From a secondary endosymbiont of Ctenarytaina eucalypti (GTDB lineage Bacteria > Pseudomonadota > Gammaproteobacteria > Enterobacterales > Enterobacteriaceae), in assembly GCF_000287335.1 (NCBI RefSeq), contig NC_018419.1, forward strand, positions 744,001-808,000: a stretch of DNA of 64,000 nt, read 5' to 3'. This document shows, piece by piece, positions 28,941 to 39,867 of this stretch (its first letter is position 1; every line of letters begins with the position of its first letter). The notes under the pieces were generated by a model. The model was not told where the DNA came from. It was given only the letters and a program-made list of their open reading frames with translations, and did not search any database. A program made the position numbers and the translations under genes.

Positions 28941-30167
28941 ATGAAGGAATGTAAAGCATTTGATGTCGTAATTAATGGCGGCAGCATGGTGGGCCTGGCG
29001 TTGGCCTGTGGGTTACAAGGAACTGGGCTACGTGTAGCAGTCATTGAGCGCCAGAGACCATTGTCACTGCAGATAGAAGAACAATCGAAACGCAAAGTGT
29101 CTGTCATTAATACTGCTAGCCGCCGTTTATTACAGCACGTACAAGTCTGGCAAGAAATCGCCGCAGAGTACGCCAATCCTTATCGTAGCCTAGAAGTTTG
29201 GGAGGGAGATAGTTTCGGTCGTATTTCCTTTGATGTTACTGGAATGGGATATTCCGAGCTAGGGCATATCATTACAAATTGCATCATTCAGCAAGCGTTA
29301 TGGCGCCGCGCTGAGCAACTGGCCGAGGTGATACTGATAGCACCTACCACGCTTCGACAAGTAGTCTGGGGAGAAAATGCGGCATTTATCACCCTTGACA
29401 ACGACCATATGCTCACTGCACGACTAGTTGTAGCAGCAGACGGTGCGCGCTCTTGGTTAAGGAGTCATGTTGATATCCCCCTGACTTTTTGGGACTGCCA
29501 GAATCATGCACTGGTAGCGACCGTGTGTACTGCCCAACCGCATAGCAACATCGCCCGACAGACGTTTAAAGGTGATAGTGTTCTAGCCTTTTTCCCCTTA
29601 AGCAATCCTCACTTAAGCTCTATAGTATGGTCACTGCCACCATCAGTTGCGAAAGAGTACCTGAAAACGTCCACCTCGGCATTTAACGCCTCAGTGGCCA
29701 TACACTCCAACCTAACACTAGGGCTATGTGAGCTCCAGGGGCATCGTAACACTTTTCCACTCACGAGCCGTTATGCACTCAATTTCGCCGCCCATCGCCT
29801 CGTGCTGCTAGGAGATGCCGCGCATACCGTTCATTCATTAGCGGGACACGACGTCAACTTAGGATTCATGGACGTCGCAGAACTATTGGGAGAGGTTAGG
29901 CGCCTGCAAAAAGCAGGAAAAGATATAGGCCATTACCCTTACCTGCGGCGATACGAGCGCCGGCGAAAACTCAGCGCGGCGCTCATGCTGTTAAGAATGA
30001 GGGGATTGGATGAGCTTGTCGCTACCCATCAACCGTTCCAGAGGTGGATCCGCTCTACCGGTTTTCGGCTAATCGATACGCTCCCCAGCGCTAAACAGCA
30101 CTTACTTAAGCAGATGATGGGATTAAACGATGCACCTGCGTGGCTATCGGCTGAAGAATGCGATTAA
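28941..30167 (+). CDS. ubiI: 2-octaprenylphenol hydroxylase (C5 hydroxylase)
   Basis: A 408-residue FAD monooxygenase related to E. coli UbiI (VisC), which adds the C5 hydroxyl in ubiquinone synthesis. The frame is open throughout. The N-terminal fingerprint reads NGGSMVG where the family has GGGMVG, and the C-terminal motif reads HSLAGHDVNLGF where the family has HPLAGQGVNLGF. Both changes touch FAD-binding positions, so activity may be reduced; see findings. It is the last gene of the pepP-ubiH-ubiI operon, 25 bp after ubiH, with AGAGG before the ATG. gcvT, next in E. coli, is absent. Confidence 0.93.
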   Translation: MKECKAFDVVINGGSMVGLALACGLQGTGLRVAVIERQRPLSLQIEEQSKRKVSVINTASRRLLQHVQVWQEIAAEYANPYRSLEVWEGDSFGRISFDVTGMGYSELGHIITNCIIQQALWRRAEQLAEVILIAPTTLRQVVWGENAAFITLDNDHMLTARLVVAADGARSWLRSHVDIPLTFWDCQNHALVATVCTAQPHSNIARQTFKGDSVLAFFPLSNPHLSSIVWSLPPSVAKEYLKTSTSAFNASVAIHSNLTLGLCELQGHRNTFPLTSRYALNFAAHRLVLLGDAAHTVHSLAGHDVNLGFMDVAELLGEVRRLQKAGKDIGHYPYLRRYERRRKLSAALMLLRMRGLDELVATHQPFQRWIRSTGFRLIDTLPSAKQHLLKQMMGLNDAPAWLSAEECD

Positions 30168-32558
30168 ATTATGCTAATATTATGATTATTTTAGGTTGTA
30201 TTTTACATTTGGATAAAAATTGGTTATATCAAAAAAATATTTTGATATCATATTTTATATAATAAATGTTTTTAAATAAAGCAGCGTCTATAGCGCGTTA
30301 ATCGGTATCAGAGCTCTTTTTGATTGATGAAAACTTTATTAGCATTCTTAACAATACACTCCACTGAAACGCTTTCGCTATTATTATTCCATTGTTAGAT
30401 AAAAGAGCATAATGCTTGTTTAGTGCGGGTTTTAGTAGACATGCATTGTTCTTATAAAATCTAACTACATAATTTTTATTATCTTCAAATAATTATTTGA
30501 TTCAAAAAATATTATTGCCGTAGGTGTGGCCTACCTTTGCATTATAGTCAGGAAGACTGATCTGAATAAGTAACAGTGTTGTTAGTCGGAAGACTGGCTA
30601 TTGTAACCAGCGAGCAACGAAGATCGCCTGCTTTATTTTAAAAGAAATCGTAACTTATGCGAAAGATGCTGAGTTTTAATCCCTCGATTAAGCACGCGTT
30701 TAAGGAATAAATTAACTTTATTTTTCTTAATAGAGCATCATCGCAGTTATATCTACCGTAAGCGCCGTTAGGTGCTGATCTCTCGGAGTATTTGATGAAG
30801 GAAACGAATGTAACATATCAATCCGAAATTCTTTTTCAGTGATGACACTGATTTTCGTGCCCCAATCAATACAGAGCACTTTATGAGTCACGCCGCATGC
30901 CTCCCCAGATGGCGATTAGGCTGTGCTATTCTTTTTTCAATACTATAACTATTTTTTTACCTATTCTGTTGATCAAACGCTTTAAGCTAAGTAACCCCCA
31001 GAACTCAAATAGATCATTGCATTGTGTATTAACTTTTGATTCTGACCATTCCCTGTCCTTGCGTGCTTTTCTGCAAAAAGAAGATGCTGAATATGTTTAA
31101 AAGCTAGCCAACTAACCCCTCAATGCATTTAGAAAAAGCTAAACACCTTTTTCAACAGAGCAATACCCATGCTTTCTTAATAGACAGCTAATCAGCGATC
31201 TGTCAAAAAGGCCCTCTCTCTTTCCATACAGCAATAAATGACTCATCACTCTAGACTATTAAAACGCTCTTCTTCGTAAGCTACTTTTGGCTAATAAGTT
31301 AATTGGTAGTTTTAAGCTTTTTATTTATAGACCGTTTTTAAAAAGCATCTAGTGGCTCAGATAAGAATTAGCTAAAATTGTAATCTATTGAATCAAAACC
31401 GGTGGAGTAAAAATAAATAGCTCATAAAATAACGCAATGGTACGTCTAAAATAACTGCCGTTATTCTACTAAATAATTCATGGTAGAATAATATTTTTCT
31501 TTATGATGCAATATAATACTTTTCAGGTAAAATGAAATGTTTTCATGCATGTATGCACATAAAACATTATCCTGATGTCATTGTTTTTTCAAACACGCCC
31601 TAGATAAATGATAACATGATCAGGCATTGCAATCCTTATCATCATCAAACAAGCGTCAGGAGCTCAGTCCTTTTAATGATTTATATTTATAAATTCTTGT
31701 AGATATTTAAATAAGTAAGAACGATGGCTGCATGCTTCGAGGGCCCGTAAAAATTAAATACATATATAACATTGTTATTATAAATAATATAGGTTTCTAC
31801 AAAAGCACTCCTTAGTTAAGAACGTTATAGCACGTAAAATAAACTTACTAGCAGTGATGTCATGTATCTACTTACTCCCAGAGTACCTTGTGCGACACGA
31901 TACAAGGTGGCTGTGATTCACACTAGTAACTTTAACTGACGATAGTAAAGTCAGGCAAAGAATCTAGTATCTTTTACATCCATCAATGCCCCTCATCGGA
32001 GGATAGCATTATTAATCAGTTATAGCTGCTTTAACTAATAGTTAACCAGCGGAAAGATCCATATCTGGTCACATTTATGAAAAACAGGAGTGAACGTAAC
32101 CTAACAAGTCTCCTAAAACTTGATCGCGCTAGTGGTTAAAGAAAAATCAGGCTTTACCGAAAAAGGCTCAGCCCTATTCTAATCTAGGATCGACCTAGCC
32201 TATTGAGACTTTTAAAAATATCCAAGAGGATCTGGATGCAACAGATGGTAAAAATCAAAAAAACATTTTATTACATCATTTAGCGCATCAAGATACCAGA
32301 AAGTACGATTATGCATGCCCGATAAAATGCATGAAAATAGTACCACGTAACTGTAGCGGTTACCTCTACGGGTAATCATTTAGTGACGGTAGCGTCGACC
32401 CTGTTTATCAAGGTTTACATAGCTGCCATACGCCGTTTTGTCCAGCAACATCAGTGCTGTTCTTCTGTTACACTATAGGGAAAACCTATGTACATGCTCT
32501 ACGTCTTAAAAATGACCCCCGAAGAACAGCCACTACCTTAAAAGCAGGATATCAGACA
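30168..32558. other. Gene desert between ubiI and sbcB
   Basis: About 2.4 kb, very AT-rich, with no intact gene. The gcvTHP genes that follow ubiI in E. coli were not readable. A 67-codon frame at 30897-31100 has no family resemblance. I saw no strong hairpins or repeats here. Confidence 0.6.
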
Positions 32559-33980
32559 ATGGCTAACTCTTTATCAAAGCCCACGTTTTTAGTGCACGAT
32601 TATGAAACATTTGGCACACACCCCGCCCTTGACAGACCGGCGCAATTCGCAAGTATTCGTACCGATAGCCAGTTTAAAACTCTTGACAAGCCAAAAATCT
32701 TGTTTTGCCGTCCAGCAAATGATTACTTACCAGAACCTGAGGCAGTACTCATGACCGGGATAACGCCCCAAAAGGCATTACAAGATGGCGTTACCGAGGC
32801 TGAATTCGCTCGCTGTATCTACCTACTATTCAACGTGGCGGGTACATGTATTCTAGGGTACAATAATGTATGCTTCGATGATGAAATAACTCGAAACCTA
32901 TTTTTCCGTAACTTTTACGATCCTTACGGCTGGAGCTGGAAGCATGGTAATTCCCGCTGGGACATACTAAATGTCGTGCGTGCCTGTTATGCACTTCGCC
33001 CCGAAGGCGTTGCATGGCCGTTGAATACAGAGGGCTTACCCAGCTTTCGCCTAAAACATTTGACCCGCGCTAACAATATTGAACATACTAATGCCCATGA
33101 TGCCATGACCGATGTATACGCGACACTGGAAGTGGCAAAATTAATACGACTAGCGCAACCAAAGCTATTTAACTATCTTTACCGCCATCGAGGTAAGCAT
33201 CAGTTAAAAAAACTCATAAATATTAGACAGATGACCCCACTAGTTCATGTTTCAGGTCTCTTCGGCGCCGCCCGGGGAAATACGGCCTGGATCGCCCCAT
33301 TAGCCTGGCATCCCAACAATCCTAATGCACTCATCGTCTGTGATCTTAGCGGCGATACACGAGCTCTTGCGGACTGTAATAGTGAGATGCTCCGGACTCG
33401 GCTATATACCCGGCGTGCAGAATTGGGGAGCAATCCGGCTGTACCACTACAACTAGTACATCTTAATAAATGTCCGGTGCTGGCTCCCGCTAATACCCTG
33501 CGGCGGATTGATGCAGAACGACTAGGTATTCATCGCGAGCACTGTCTGGAAACCCTCCAATGGCTAAAGAGCCGGCCGGAAGTCAAAAAAAAAGTGATAT
33601 CGATATTTTCTGAAAACACCTCCTTCATATCTTCCTCCAACGTAGATACTACTTTGTATGACGGTTTTTTTAGCGATGCTGACTATGCAATGATGAGCAT
33701 TCTTCAAACTACCTCCCCGGAACATCTACACTCGCTGGATCTTAGTTGTGTAGATCCTCGCCTGACGCCATTGCTATTTCGCTACCGTGCGCGCAATTTT
33801 CCGCATACGTTAAATCACGATGAGCAATTACGCTGGCTGGAGCATCGTAAGACTCTCTTAACCGAGCAGAGACGGAAAGACTATGTAAAAGAACTAGTAA
33901 GGCTATATCAGATCCATAGTAGGAATGTAAAAAAAGCTCAGCTTCTTCGTGCGCTATTTGATTATTTAGAAATTTTATGA
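32559..33980 (+). CDS. sbcB: Exodeoxyribonuclease I
   Basis: A 473-residue protein (E. coli ExoI 475), a DEDDh 3'-5' exonuclease specific for single-stranded DNA that acts in recombination and repair. Catalytic motifs are HDYETFGTHPALDRPAQFA, the aspartate of NSRWD, and NAHDAMTDVYAT. ATG 32559 is preferred because MANSLSKPTFLVHDYETF fits the family start and AGGA lies upstream; the frame is also open from 32454. An A9 run at 33585-33593 is a potential slippage site, but the frame is whole. It is isolated from any usual neighbour. Its retention matters for the palindrome findings because ExoI suppresses quasipalindrome mutation in E. coli. Confidence 0.95.
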   Translation: MANSLSKPTFLVHDYETFGTHPALDRPAQFASIRTDSQFKTLDKPKILFCRPANDYLPEPEAVLMTGITPQKALQDGVTEAEFARCIYLLFNVAGTCILGYNNVCFDDEITRNLFFRNFYDPYGWSWKHGNSRWDILNVVRACYALRPEGVAWPLNTEGLPSFRLKHLTRANNIEHTNAHDAMTDVYATLEVAKLIRLAQPKLFNYLYRHRGKHQLKKLINIRQMTPLVHVSGLFGAARGNTAWIAPLAWHPNNPNALIVCDLSGDTRALADCNSEMLRTRLYTRRAELGSNPAVPLQLVHLNKCPVLAPANTLRRIDAERLGIHREHCLETLQWLKSRPEVKKKVISIFSENTSFISSSNVDTTLYDGFFSDADYAMMSILQTTSPEHLHSLDLSCVDPRLTPLLFRYRARNFPHTLNHDEQLRWLEHRKTLLTEQRRKDYVKELVRLYQIHSRNVKKAQLLRALFDYLEIL

Positions 33981-34536
33981 CAGCAAAAGCAGACAAAGCC
34001 TTAACCTCTCAGAAACCCCAAAGAACCTGTACAAGACGCAGCGAGCCCTAAGAAACTGAAAGCCGAAGTACATTACCCGTTAGTGTACCAACTAGAAGCA
34101 GAAAAATAGATATTGCAGTACTCCGACCAAAGAGTCGGTAATCATACCGATATAGTATTAATATTCTGTGATACATAGACATTGTTTTTCTCAGAAAGAT
34201 ACTGTCATTCTCCGATGATCACCCGCACATCACCAGCTGAGGGCATGCCCCTCAGACCTTCTGTCTCCTGAAGAATCACAATGCAGTAGTAGTTACTGTC
34301 TGTGCGCTACGCCCTGTATATTTCATCAGTGACACAGCGTTCTCTTCGTGATCTAACCCACAAGACAAGGATCTTGCTCGCCTCCAGACAACATAAGGCT
34401 TGAATTTAGATTTTTTAAATAATGTTTTAATGTCAGAATACAAAATAACTCATCAGTAAAACCCAGGCGGGTATAAACATGATCTGAATCAAGCGGGTCT
34501 CTCTAAGAGTCAGTTACAAAAAAGCGACGCGTTAAG

Positions 34537-34556
34537 GGTTGACGGGTAAGTCAACC
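34537..34556. repeat. Perfect 7-bp hairpin
   Basis: GGTTGAC and GTCAACC flank a GGGTAA loop. It is a compact terminator-like stem without a following T-run and with no intact gene nearby. Confidence 0.6.
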
Positions 34557-35199
34557 TTATCGGAAGTGAAATTATAATAACTCCAAAAAAAACCATTAGT
34601 AACAATGCTAGATAAACTGTAATCACATGAATAATTAGTCAGGCAAAAAAGAATACCACAAGTATTCGCACACCGTCATCAGCTACAGCTGAGCCTAGCT
34701 ATATAGCATGCTGCCCTGAAACAGGGTAAATATTTTTCTCAATCTTGGGTATGTACTAGCAAAGCCTTTTCCCCTTCCATACTTTTCTGTAGCATGTTGC
34801 TTTTACCCCTTTAATTAACCGAGAGAGTATCATATGGCGTGACATGCATCTTTCACCCTGATTTGTTAAAAATAAAATATTTAGGTCATTACTAAATCAG
34901 CTAACGACTGATATTAAAAAATGCTCTCTATAACAAAACGCATGGTTACAAAAACACGCTCTCTTGTTAATCACAATGCCCTTACTCATCACGGGTTTCT
35001 AACAGCATCGACGGAAAAATGAGTTATTACTTAATCAACACAGAAACCTATTTTTAATTTAAATGTTTGATTCCATTTTTCTTAAATCAACCCATTAGCT
35101 TGCTTCTGAGGCCGAAACAAATATTTAGCTTTGTACTGAGGGTGTTATAAGTATACGTTAAGGCGCTTTTAAACTTACTTAGCTATCGCTAAAATGTGT

Positions 35200-35226
35200 A
35201 CTCTCTTCTTTGACTAGGAAGAGAGT
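35200..35226. repeat. Perfect 9-bp inverted repeat
   Basis: ACTCTCTTC at 35200-35208 pairs exactly with GAAGAGAGT at 35218-35226 around a 9-nt loop, in gene-free sequence. Confidence 0.65.
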
Positions 35227-36155
35227 CGAAAACATAATAGAGTATCGCATCAGCACTATCTAGCAGTGCCCTGCTGAAATCCCTCTTTTATGTTTTATAA
35301 TAAGAAATGCCGACACATTGAGTGAGTATCATCTAATAGTCTTAATGATATATGTGGCGTTATTGAAAAAAAACTGTATACTATTTCAGTATAAATCTTA
35401 AGAAGAAAACACGTATCGCCTCGGATCCAGTGCTTTTTCCTAACGCCTCACTGCATGCTTTTACTTTGTAACCATCAATTGATTCACGCAATGGATAATA
35501 TAAAATCTATATTTTAATGCTATCTTGGTATCATGCAGTTGGATATCATCAAAACATTTAAAACGTAATGATAAATGTTTTTATTTAACTCTCATAACAT
35601 AGAGAAATGCTTTTTTTATCAATTAAAACCATTGATCTCATCGGAAGTAATAGTCAAGATCAAAAGATCTTAAGCTATGATCCATAGCCTAATCTTTAAA
35701 AAAGAGATCTACTGTTTAAAATAACAGCCGATGGTCATCTGAGTATACCTGCTAGTTAAATACATAGGCAGCACTAACAATGTTATATAGCAATGAAAAT
35801 AGTCATAATAAACCTGTAAAAAATAATAATGCGGCCAAGAATGCAGAACAGCCTCAGTATCGCATGGAAGAGCCTTACTAAAAGGTAACTTGTTCACACT
35901 GCAAGTTATCACGTATTTCACGATTGTATGGTTATTTTTAATAAAACTATGCCAATAAGCAAGATCACCATCTATCATTATTAGCTTTGAAATACACCAC
36001 TGACACCAAGCTTTGTAAGAGCTAGCATGTGGTGTATTAAATAAAAGTGATGTATATTTTTTTAGGCCTATCAATGCAGGCTATCTATTATCAATAATCA
36101 ACGTTTTCACCCACGAAACAACCCCCCTCACATATTTAACATGCCATAGCGGCTT

Positions 36156-36194
36156 GCAATGAGTGTTGCTTTTTTTCAAAGCAACACTCATTGC
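36156..36194. repeat. Perfect 17-bp inverted repeat upstream of mepM
   Basis: GCAATGAGTGTTGCTTT at 36156-36172 and its exact reverse complement at 36178-36194 flank a TTTTC loop. It ends 74 bp before the mepM start codon. No T-run follows the stem on either strand, so it is not a typical terminator; it could lie in the mepM leader RNA. Confidence 0.85.
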
Positions 36195-36268
36195 GCCATT
36201 TTGGTCGCAATTGACGCACTAGTACACAAGCTACTTAAAGAGGAACACATGAGTGAGGATCGTTATTA

Positions 36269-37594
36269 GTGCAGCAGATAGCTCGCGCCTTCATTCTGGC
36301 CTTTAATGATCGGCCAAGAGCCCAACGTATAATACTGGGTTCACTCACCATAGTGACTTTAGTAGTTGCCATTTGGCGACCGGCTCTCTACGCACTATTG
36401 GTGCCACAGTTTACTAATTGCCTCTTCCTTCTAAAAGATCAGAGACCGCATACACTCGTGCCAGAGGCCAACAGGATAGTCGACCAGATCCCTCCTGAAA
36501 GAGATGCAGATATACCAGAGGATGCAGATGAGATCAGTATCGAAGGAGAGAAAAAAGTGCATAGATATATCATCTCCACTGGGGATGATATAAGTAGGGT
36601 TCTCTCTCAGTACAGAATTACTCTCACTGACGCTACTATGTTGTCTCAGAAAAACCTGGTACTGTATAGTTTAAAGATAAATCAGCCTTTCTTCTGGAGG
36701 ATGACCTCTCAGGGATATTTTCGGCGATTAACCTGGCATGTCTCCCGTAGAAAAACTCGCACACATGAGCACATTAACGGCAATTTTAAAAAAAGTATTA
36801 CTTATATAACCGACGAGTCGCGTGCTGCCCTCTTGACCGGACAGCTCAATGGAGGCTTTGTCACTAGCGCTCGCCTAACAGGTCTGACAGCCGGCGATAT
36901 CAACTCTATGATTAAAGCACTGCAATGGCAGATAGATTTTCGCAAGTTGAGTAAAGGGGACCAGTTCTCGGTGCTTTCCTCGAGGGAACCGCTGAAAGGA
37001 ACAGCCTCCTCCGGTCAATTATACGGCATGCGATTACATACAAAGGGAAAAGATTATTACGCTTTTCTCGCAGACAACGGTCAATTCTATAATAATGAAG
37101 CCACCGGTCTGACGCGTGGTTTTATACGACTTCCTACCCTAAAAACATTTCGCGTCTCCTCTCATTTCAATCCCCGAAGGCTACATCCGATCACAGGACG
37201 TATATCAGCACATCACGGTGTTGATTTTGCTATGCCAGTCGGCACCTCGGTACTAGCGGTAAGTGATGGCGAGGTTATTGTTAGTAAAAGGAACAGTGCT
37301 TCTGGTAACTACGTCGAGATCCGGCATGGCAGACAATGCATGACCCGCTATATGCATCTACATACATTGTTTGTAAAGCAGGGACAAAAAGTAAACCGCG
37401 GTGAGTGCATTGCCTTATCGGGTAATACCGGACGCTCTACCGGCCCGCATTTACATTATGAATTTTGGCTCTATCAGCGGGCTGTAGACCCCCTAACCGC
37501 AAAATTGCCCCGCACCGAATGGTTGACCGGCAGAGACCATGATAAATATCGCACTCAAGTTAAACAGTTATTTCCAAAATTACAGTTAAACTGA
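36269..37594 (+). CDS. mepM: Murein DD-endopeptidase MepM
   Basis: A 441-residue envelope protein (E. coli MepM/YebA 440) that cuts D-Ala-mDAP cross-links so peptidoglycan can expand. A GTG start gives MQQIARAFILAFNDRP, as in the family. In order: an N-terminal membrane anchor (about 20-45), a LysM-like region (HRYIISTGDDISRVLSQY, about 97), then an M23 peptidase domain with zinc ligands in HHGVDFAMP and HLHYEF and the histidine of RYMHLH. ALSGNTGRSTGPHLHYEFW is intact. lpxM, which follows in E. coli, is not readable. MepM is kept although the endopeptidase adaptor NlpI is lost. Confidence 0.95.
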   Translation: MQQIARAFILAFNDRPRAQRIILGSLTIVTLVVAIWRPALYALLVPQFTNCLFLLKDQRPHTLVPEANRIVDQIPPERDADIPEDADEISIEGEKKVHRYIISTGDDISRVLSQYRITLTDATMLSQKNLVLYSLKINQPFFWRMTSQGYFRRLTWHVSRRKTRTHEHINGNFKKSITYITDESRAALLTGQLNGGFVTSARLTGLTAGDINSMIKALQWQIDFRKLSKGDQFSVLSSREPLKGTASSGQLYGMRLHTKGKDYYAFLADNGQFYNNEATGLTRGFIRLPTLKTFRVSSHFNPRRLHPITGRISAHHGVDFAMPVGTSVLAVSDGEVIVSKRNSASGNYVEIRHGRQCMTRYMHLHTLFVKQGQKVNRGECIALSGNTGRSTGPHLHYEFWLYQRAVDPLTAKLPRTEWLTGRDHDKYRTQVKQLFPKLQLN

Positions 37595-38954
37595 GATAAC
37601 ACAATCAATAGAGCGCTCTAGATCAGTGATCTTTTTCTTTTTACTAGAGTTAGCCGCAGTCAGGTTTTGATCAAAAACATGAAAAATCTATAAATATAAC
37701 ATCAATAACAGAAACAGACAACATATATCCCTGATTTCAAAAACTCATTCCAGAATTCACGTTCTTAGGGACCTTGCCGATAGAGCCAACCTCTCATCTC
37801 TGGTAATTTGCCTGCCACGGCTACGTGAGATAGTGCTAAAACAGGCACCAGGTGGCTGACTGACCAAAACATGCGCTATCCTCATACATGTCAATGTGCA
37901 CTATTCTTCTCCAGTAATCTCGGAGCGTAATGCAGAAGCAGGAAACTATTATTGAAGGCGTATTCTCTTATGTAATACGGGGCACGATTTGTCCTCATAC
38001 CGACCCCAATCTCACACGATCAAGAACAAATACTAGTGCATAAATAATAGAATCTAGCATTCTGGACCATGTGTTAATGATCGTCAAAACATGACCCTGT
38101 CAAGAACAGTAAATATGTAACTGTCTTGACTACGTGCCAGATCATGCCGCAGTTTATCAGTAAGCACCCTGATAAAAATTATCGAAACACCGCAGTGTCC
38201 TCACTGAGTCTAAGGTTGAACTTAACATCATCAGCGTACGCCTGTCTAATTAAAGAATGCTGTATAGCTTCCTTAAATTTAAGCTACATTATCGCTGAAC
38301 TAAGCAATACTCCTCAAAAAAGAAGAATAGACTTATGAGGATGTATGCATTTCTGCTATGAGGTGTTGGTAGAAACCAAGACTCATTTTTTGGCGTGACG
38401 TTTTCAGCAGTTGTTATGTTATGCTCTCTATTTTTAAAGTTTAAATTATTTTCCCCGCCCTGATGTTTATGATTCTTCGCTAATACTTTAAATCTGCTGA
38501 TATTTATGATTTAATGGTAAGGTATGTAGAATCTTAACATCTTTGTTCTAATATAGACCATCTGCATTACGCTAGGTGCGTAAAGCATGTTCTCACTATC
38601 TTACCAAGAGCTTCATAAGTTTAAAAATCGAGTCAACCACTTTTTAATGATTCCCTTGGTTAATTCCGGTATTTGAGCAGAAAAACTGTCTAAGCTCAGC
38701 TTTCTGTTTTATGCAGACATAAGTCACTCATTAATTGAGCATTTTTTATCTTCCCAGATCATCATTTTACACTTTTGTGCTGCTATAAAATGATATATTG
38801 AAATGAATATAAGCAGTGAAGCTGATGATTGCCAGAGATTTTATTTATTCAGCTATGACATAAAGAACTGTATTGTACAGGAAGAAGCTGATAGAATAGC
38901 TTTTTGAATTTTACTGAAAATTGCTTCATAGAAAAAGTTAGGGAGAGTAAAAAC
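37595..38954. other. Intergenic region mepM-rpsT
   Basis: About 1.4 kb with no intact gene. Just after mepM, AGATCAGTGATCT is followed by a T-rich run (TTTTTCTTTTT near 37631-37641), a weak terminator candidate. lpxM was not readable. An inversion breakpoint is expected here (see findings). The rpsT promoter must lie near the right end; a TATAAA stands at about 38785 but without a convincing -35 box. Confidence 0.55.
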
Positions 38955-39218
38955 TTGGCTAATATCAAATCAGCTCAGAAACGTTCTGTACAGTCTGAGA
39001 AACGTCGTCAACATAATACAAGTCGGCGCTCCATGATGCGCACTTTTTTGAAAAAAGTTTACGCTTCTATTGCTGCAGGCGATAAAAAAGCCGCATGGGA
39101 TGCCTTTTTTGTGATGCAGCCAATTGTTGACCGACAAGCTAGCAAAGGTTTAATCCATAAAAATAAAGCAGCGCGTCATAAATCAAATCTCACCTCGAAA
39201 ATTAATGCGATGCAGTAA
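38955..39218 (+). CDS. rpsT: 30S ribosomal protein S20
   Basis: An 87-residue basic protein, the same length as E. coli S20, which binds 16S rRNA at the base of the small subunit. The start is TTG at 38955 ([18 protein letters not shown]), as in E. coli rpsT, where the poor start codon takes part in autoregulation; AGGGAGAG lies upstream. An in-frame ATG-type start at 38904 would add 17 foreign residues. [15 protein letters not shown] and [15 protein letters not shown] are family signatures. In E. coli it is divergent from ribF; here it lies next to dnaJ and 10.5 kb from ribF. Confidence 0.96.
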   Translation: MANIKSAQKRSVQSEKRRQHNTSRRSMMRTFLKKVYASIAAGDKKAAWDAFFVMQPIVDRQASKGLIHKNKAARHKSNLTSKINAMQ

Positions 39219-39867
39219 TTGTGATAATAGTATTTATGGAATTCATGTATTACATACTATTGGTTCAATGAGTCGATGAAGCCCTGAAAGCTAGCGTGAT
39301 AAAATGAGCAATGCAAGATCAACAAAACCCTTAAGATAAAAGTGTTTTTACTAAAAAATAATGTAATAGAAAACACTTATTCCTTCACTGCTCTTTTGCT
39401 ATCTTGAGAACACAATCCCACTTAATTCCTGGTGTGTTTATACACACTCTCTTTTATAGAGTATGTGTTGCTTTTTAGACCCACATGACGTAACCTGAAT
39501 CCCTTGAGTGCCCCTAACACGCGTATAATATACCCACACTCGTCAATAAAGCCGGCCATCCTCATTAAATAATGCCGCTTCTTCACGGACCTCAGCAGAA
39601 AAGTACACAGCAGAAAATAAATAAATTGACTGTTATGTATAATGACGATGGTACAAAGCCGCCCCCTATCATCGGCTTAATAGCCCCACGACAATCCCGA
39701 ACGGCAAAAGCAGGACTTAAAAAAATATACCTGGGAATCTTGTAGGTCAGTATAAGACCAGCGTTGTTGGAATCAAACTTATTCGCCCCCGTTGCGCGAA
39801 GACTAAAAAGTGGGGGCGAAGCCTGGGGTCAGGGTAATCCGCGCCTTATTTAGAGACTTGAGGTTGT
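39219..39867. other. Intergenic region rpsT-dnaJ
   Basis: About 650 bp between two convergent genes. The region holds the dnaJ terminator hairpin and small stems near 39430-39475 (GTGTGT/ACACAC and ACTCT/AGAGT). nhaA and nhaR, which lie between dnaJ and rpsT in E. coli, are gone and not readable. Confidence 0.6.
39782..39820 (-). terminator. Terminator-like hairpin after dnaJ
   Basis: TTCGCCCCC at 39782-39790 pairs exactly with GGGGGCGAA at 39812-39820. On the minus strand it lies about 50 bp past the dnaJ stop and is followed by TAAGTTTG. The 21-nt loop is long and the T-run poor, so it may block 3' decay as much as terminate. Confidence 0.5.

Larger units (their letters stand above)
33981..36268. 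other. Gene desert between sbcB and mepM
   Basis: About 2.3 kb with no supported gene. znuA, which precedes mepM in E. coli, was not readable. A 121-codon minus-strand frame at 35709-36074 is the longest here but has an unusual aromatic-rich composition and no family resemblance. Hairpins: GGTTGAC/GTCAACC at 34537-34556, ACTCTCTTC/GAAGAGAGT at 35200-35226, and a 17-bp perfect stem at 36156-36194. Confidence 0.6.

Noticed and set aside
35709-36074. 121-codon minus-strand frame upstream of mepM
   Set aside because: It is the longest frame in its gap, but its composition is dominated by Y, F, W, C and H with no domain-like pattern, family resemblance or clear ribosome-binding site. AT-rich decayed DNA can give such frames by chance.
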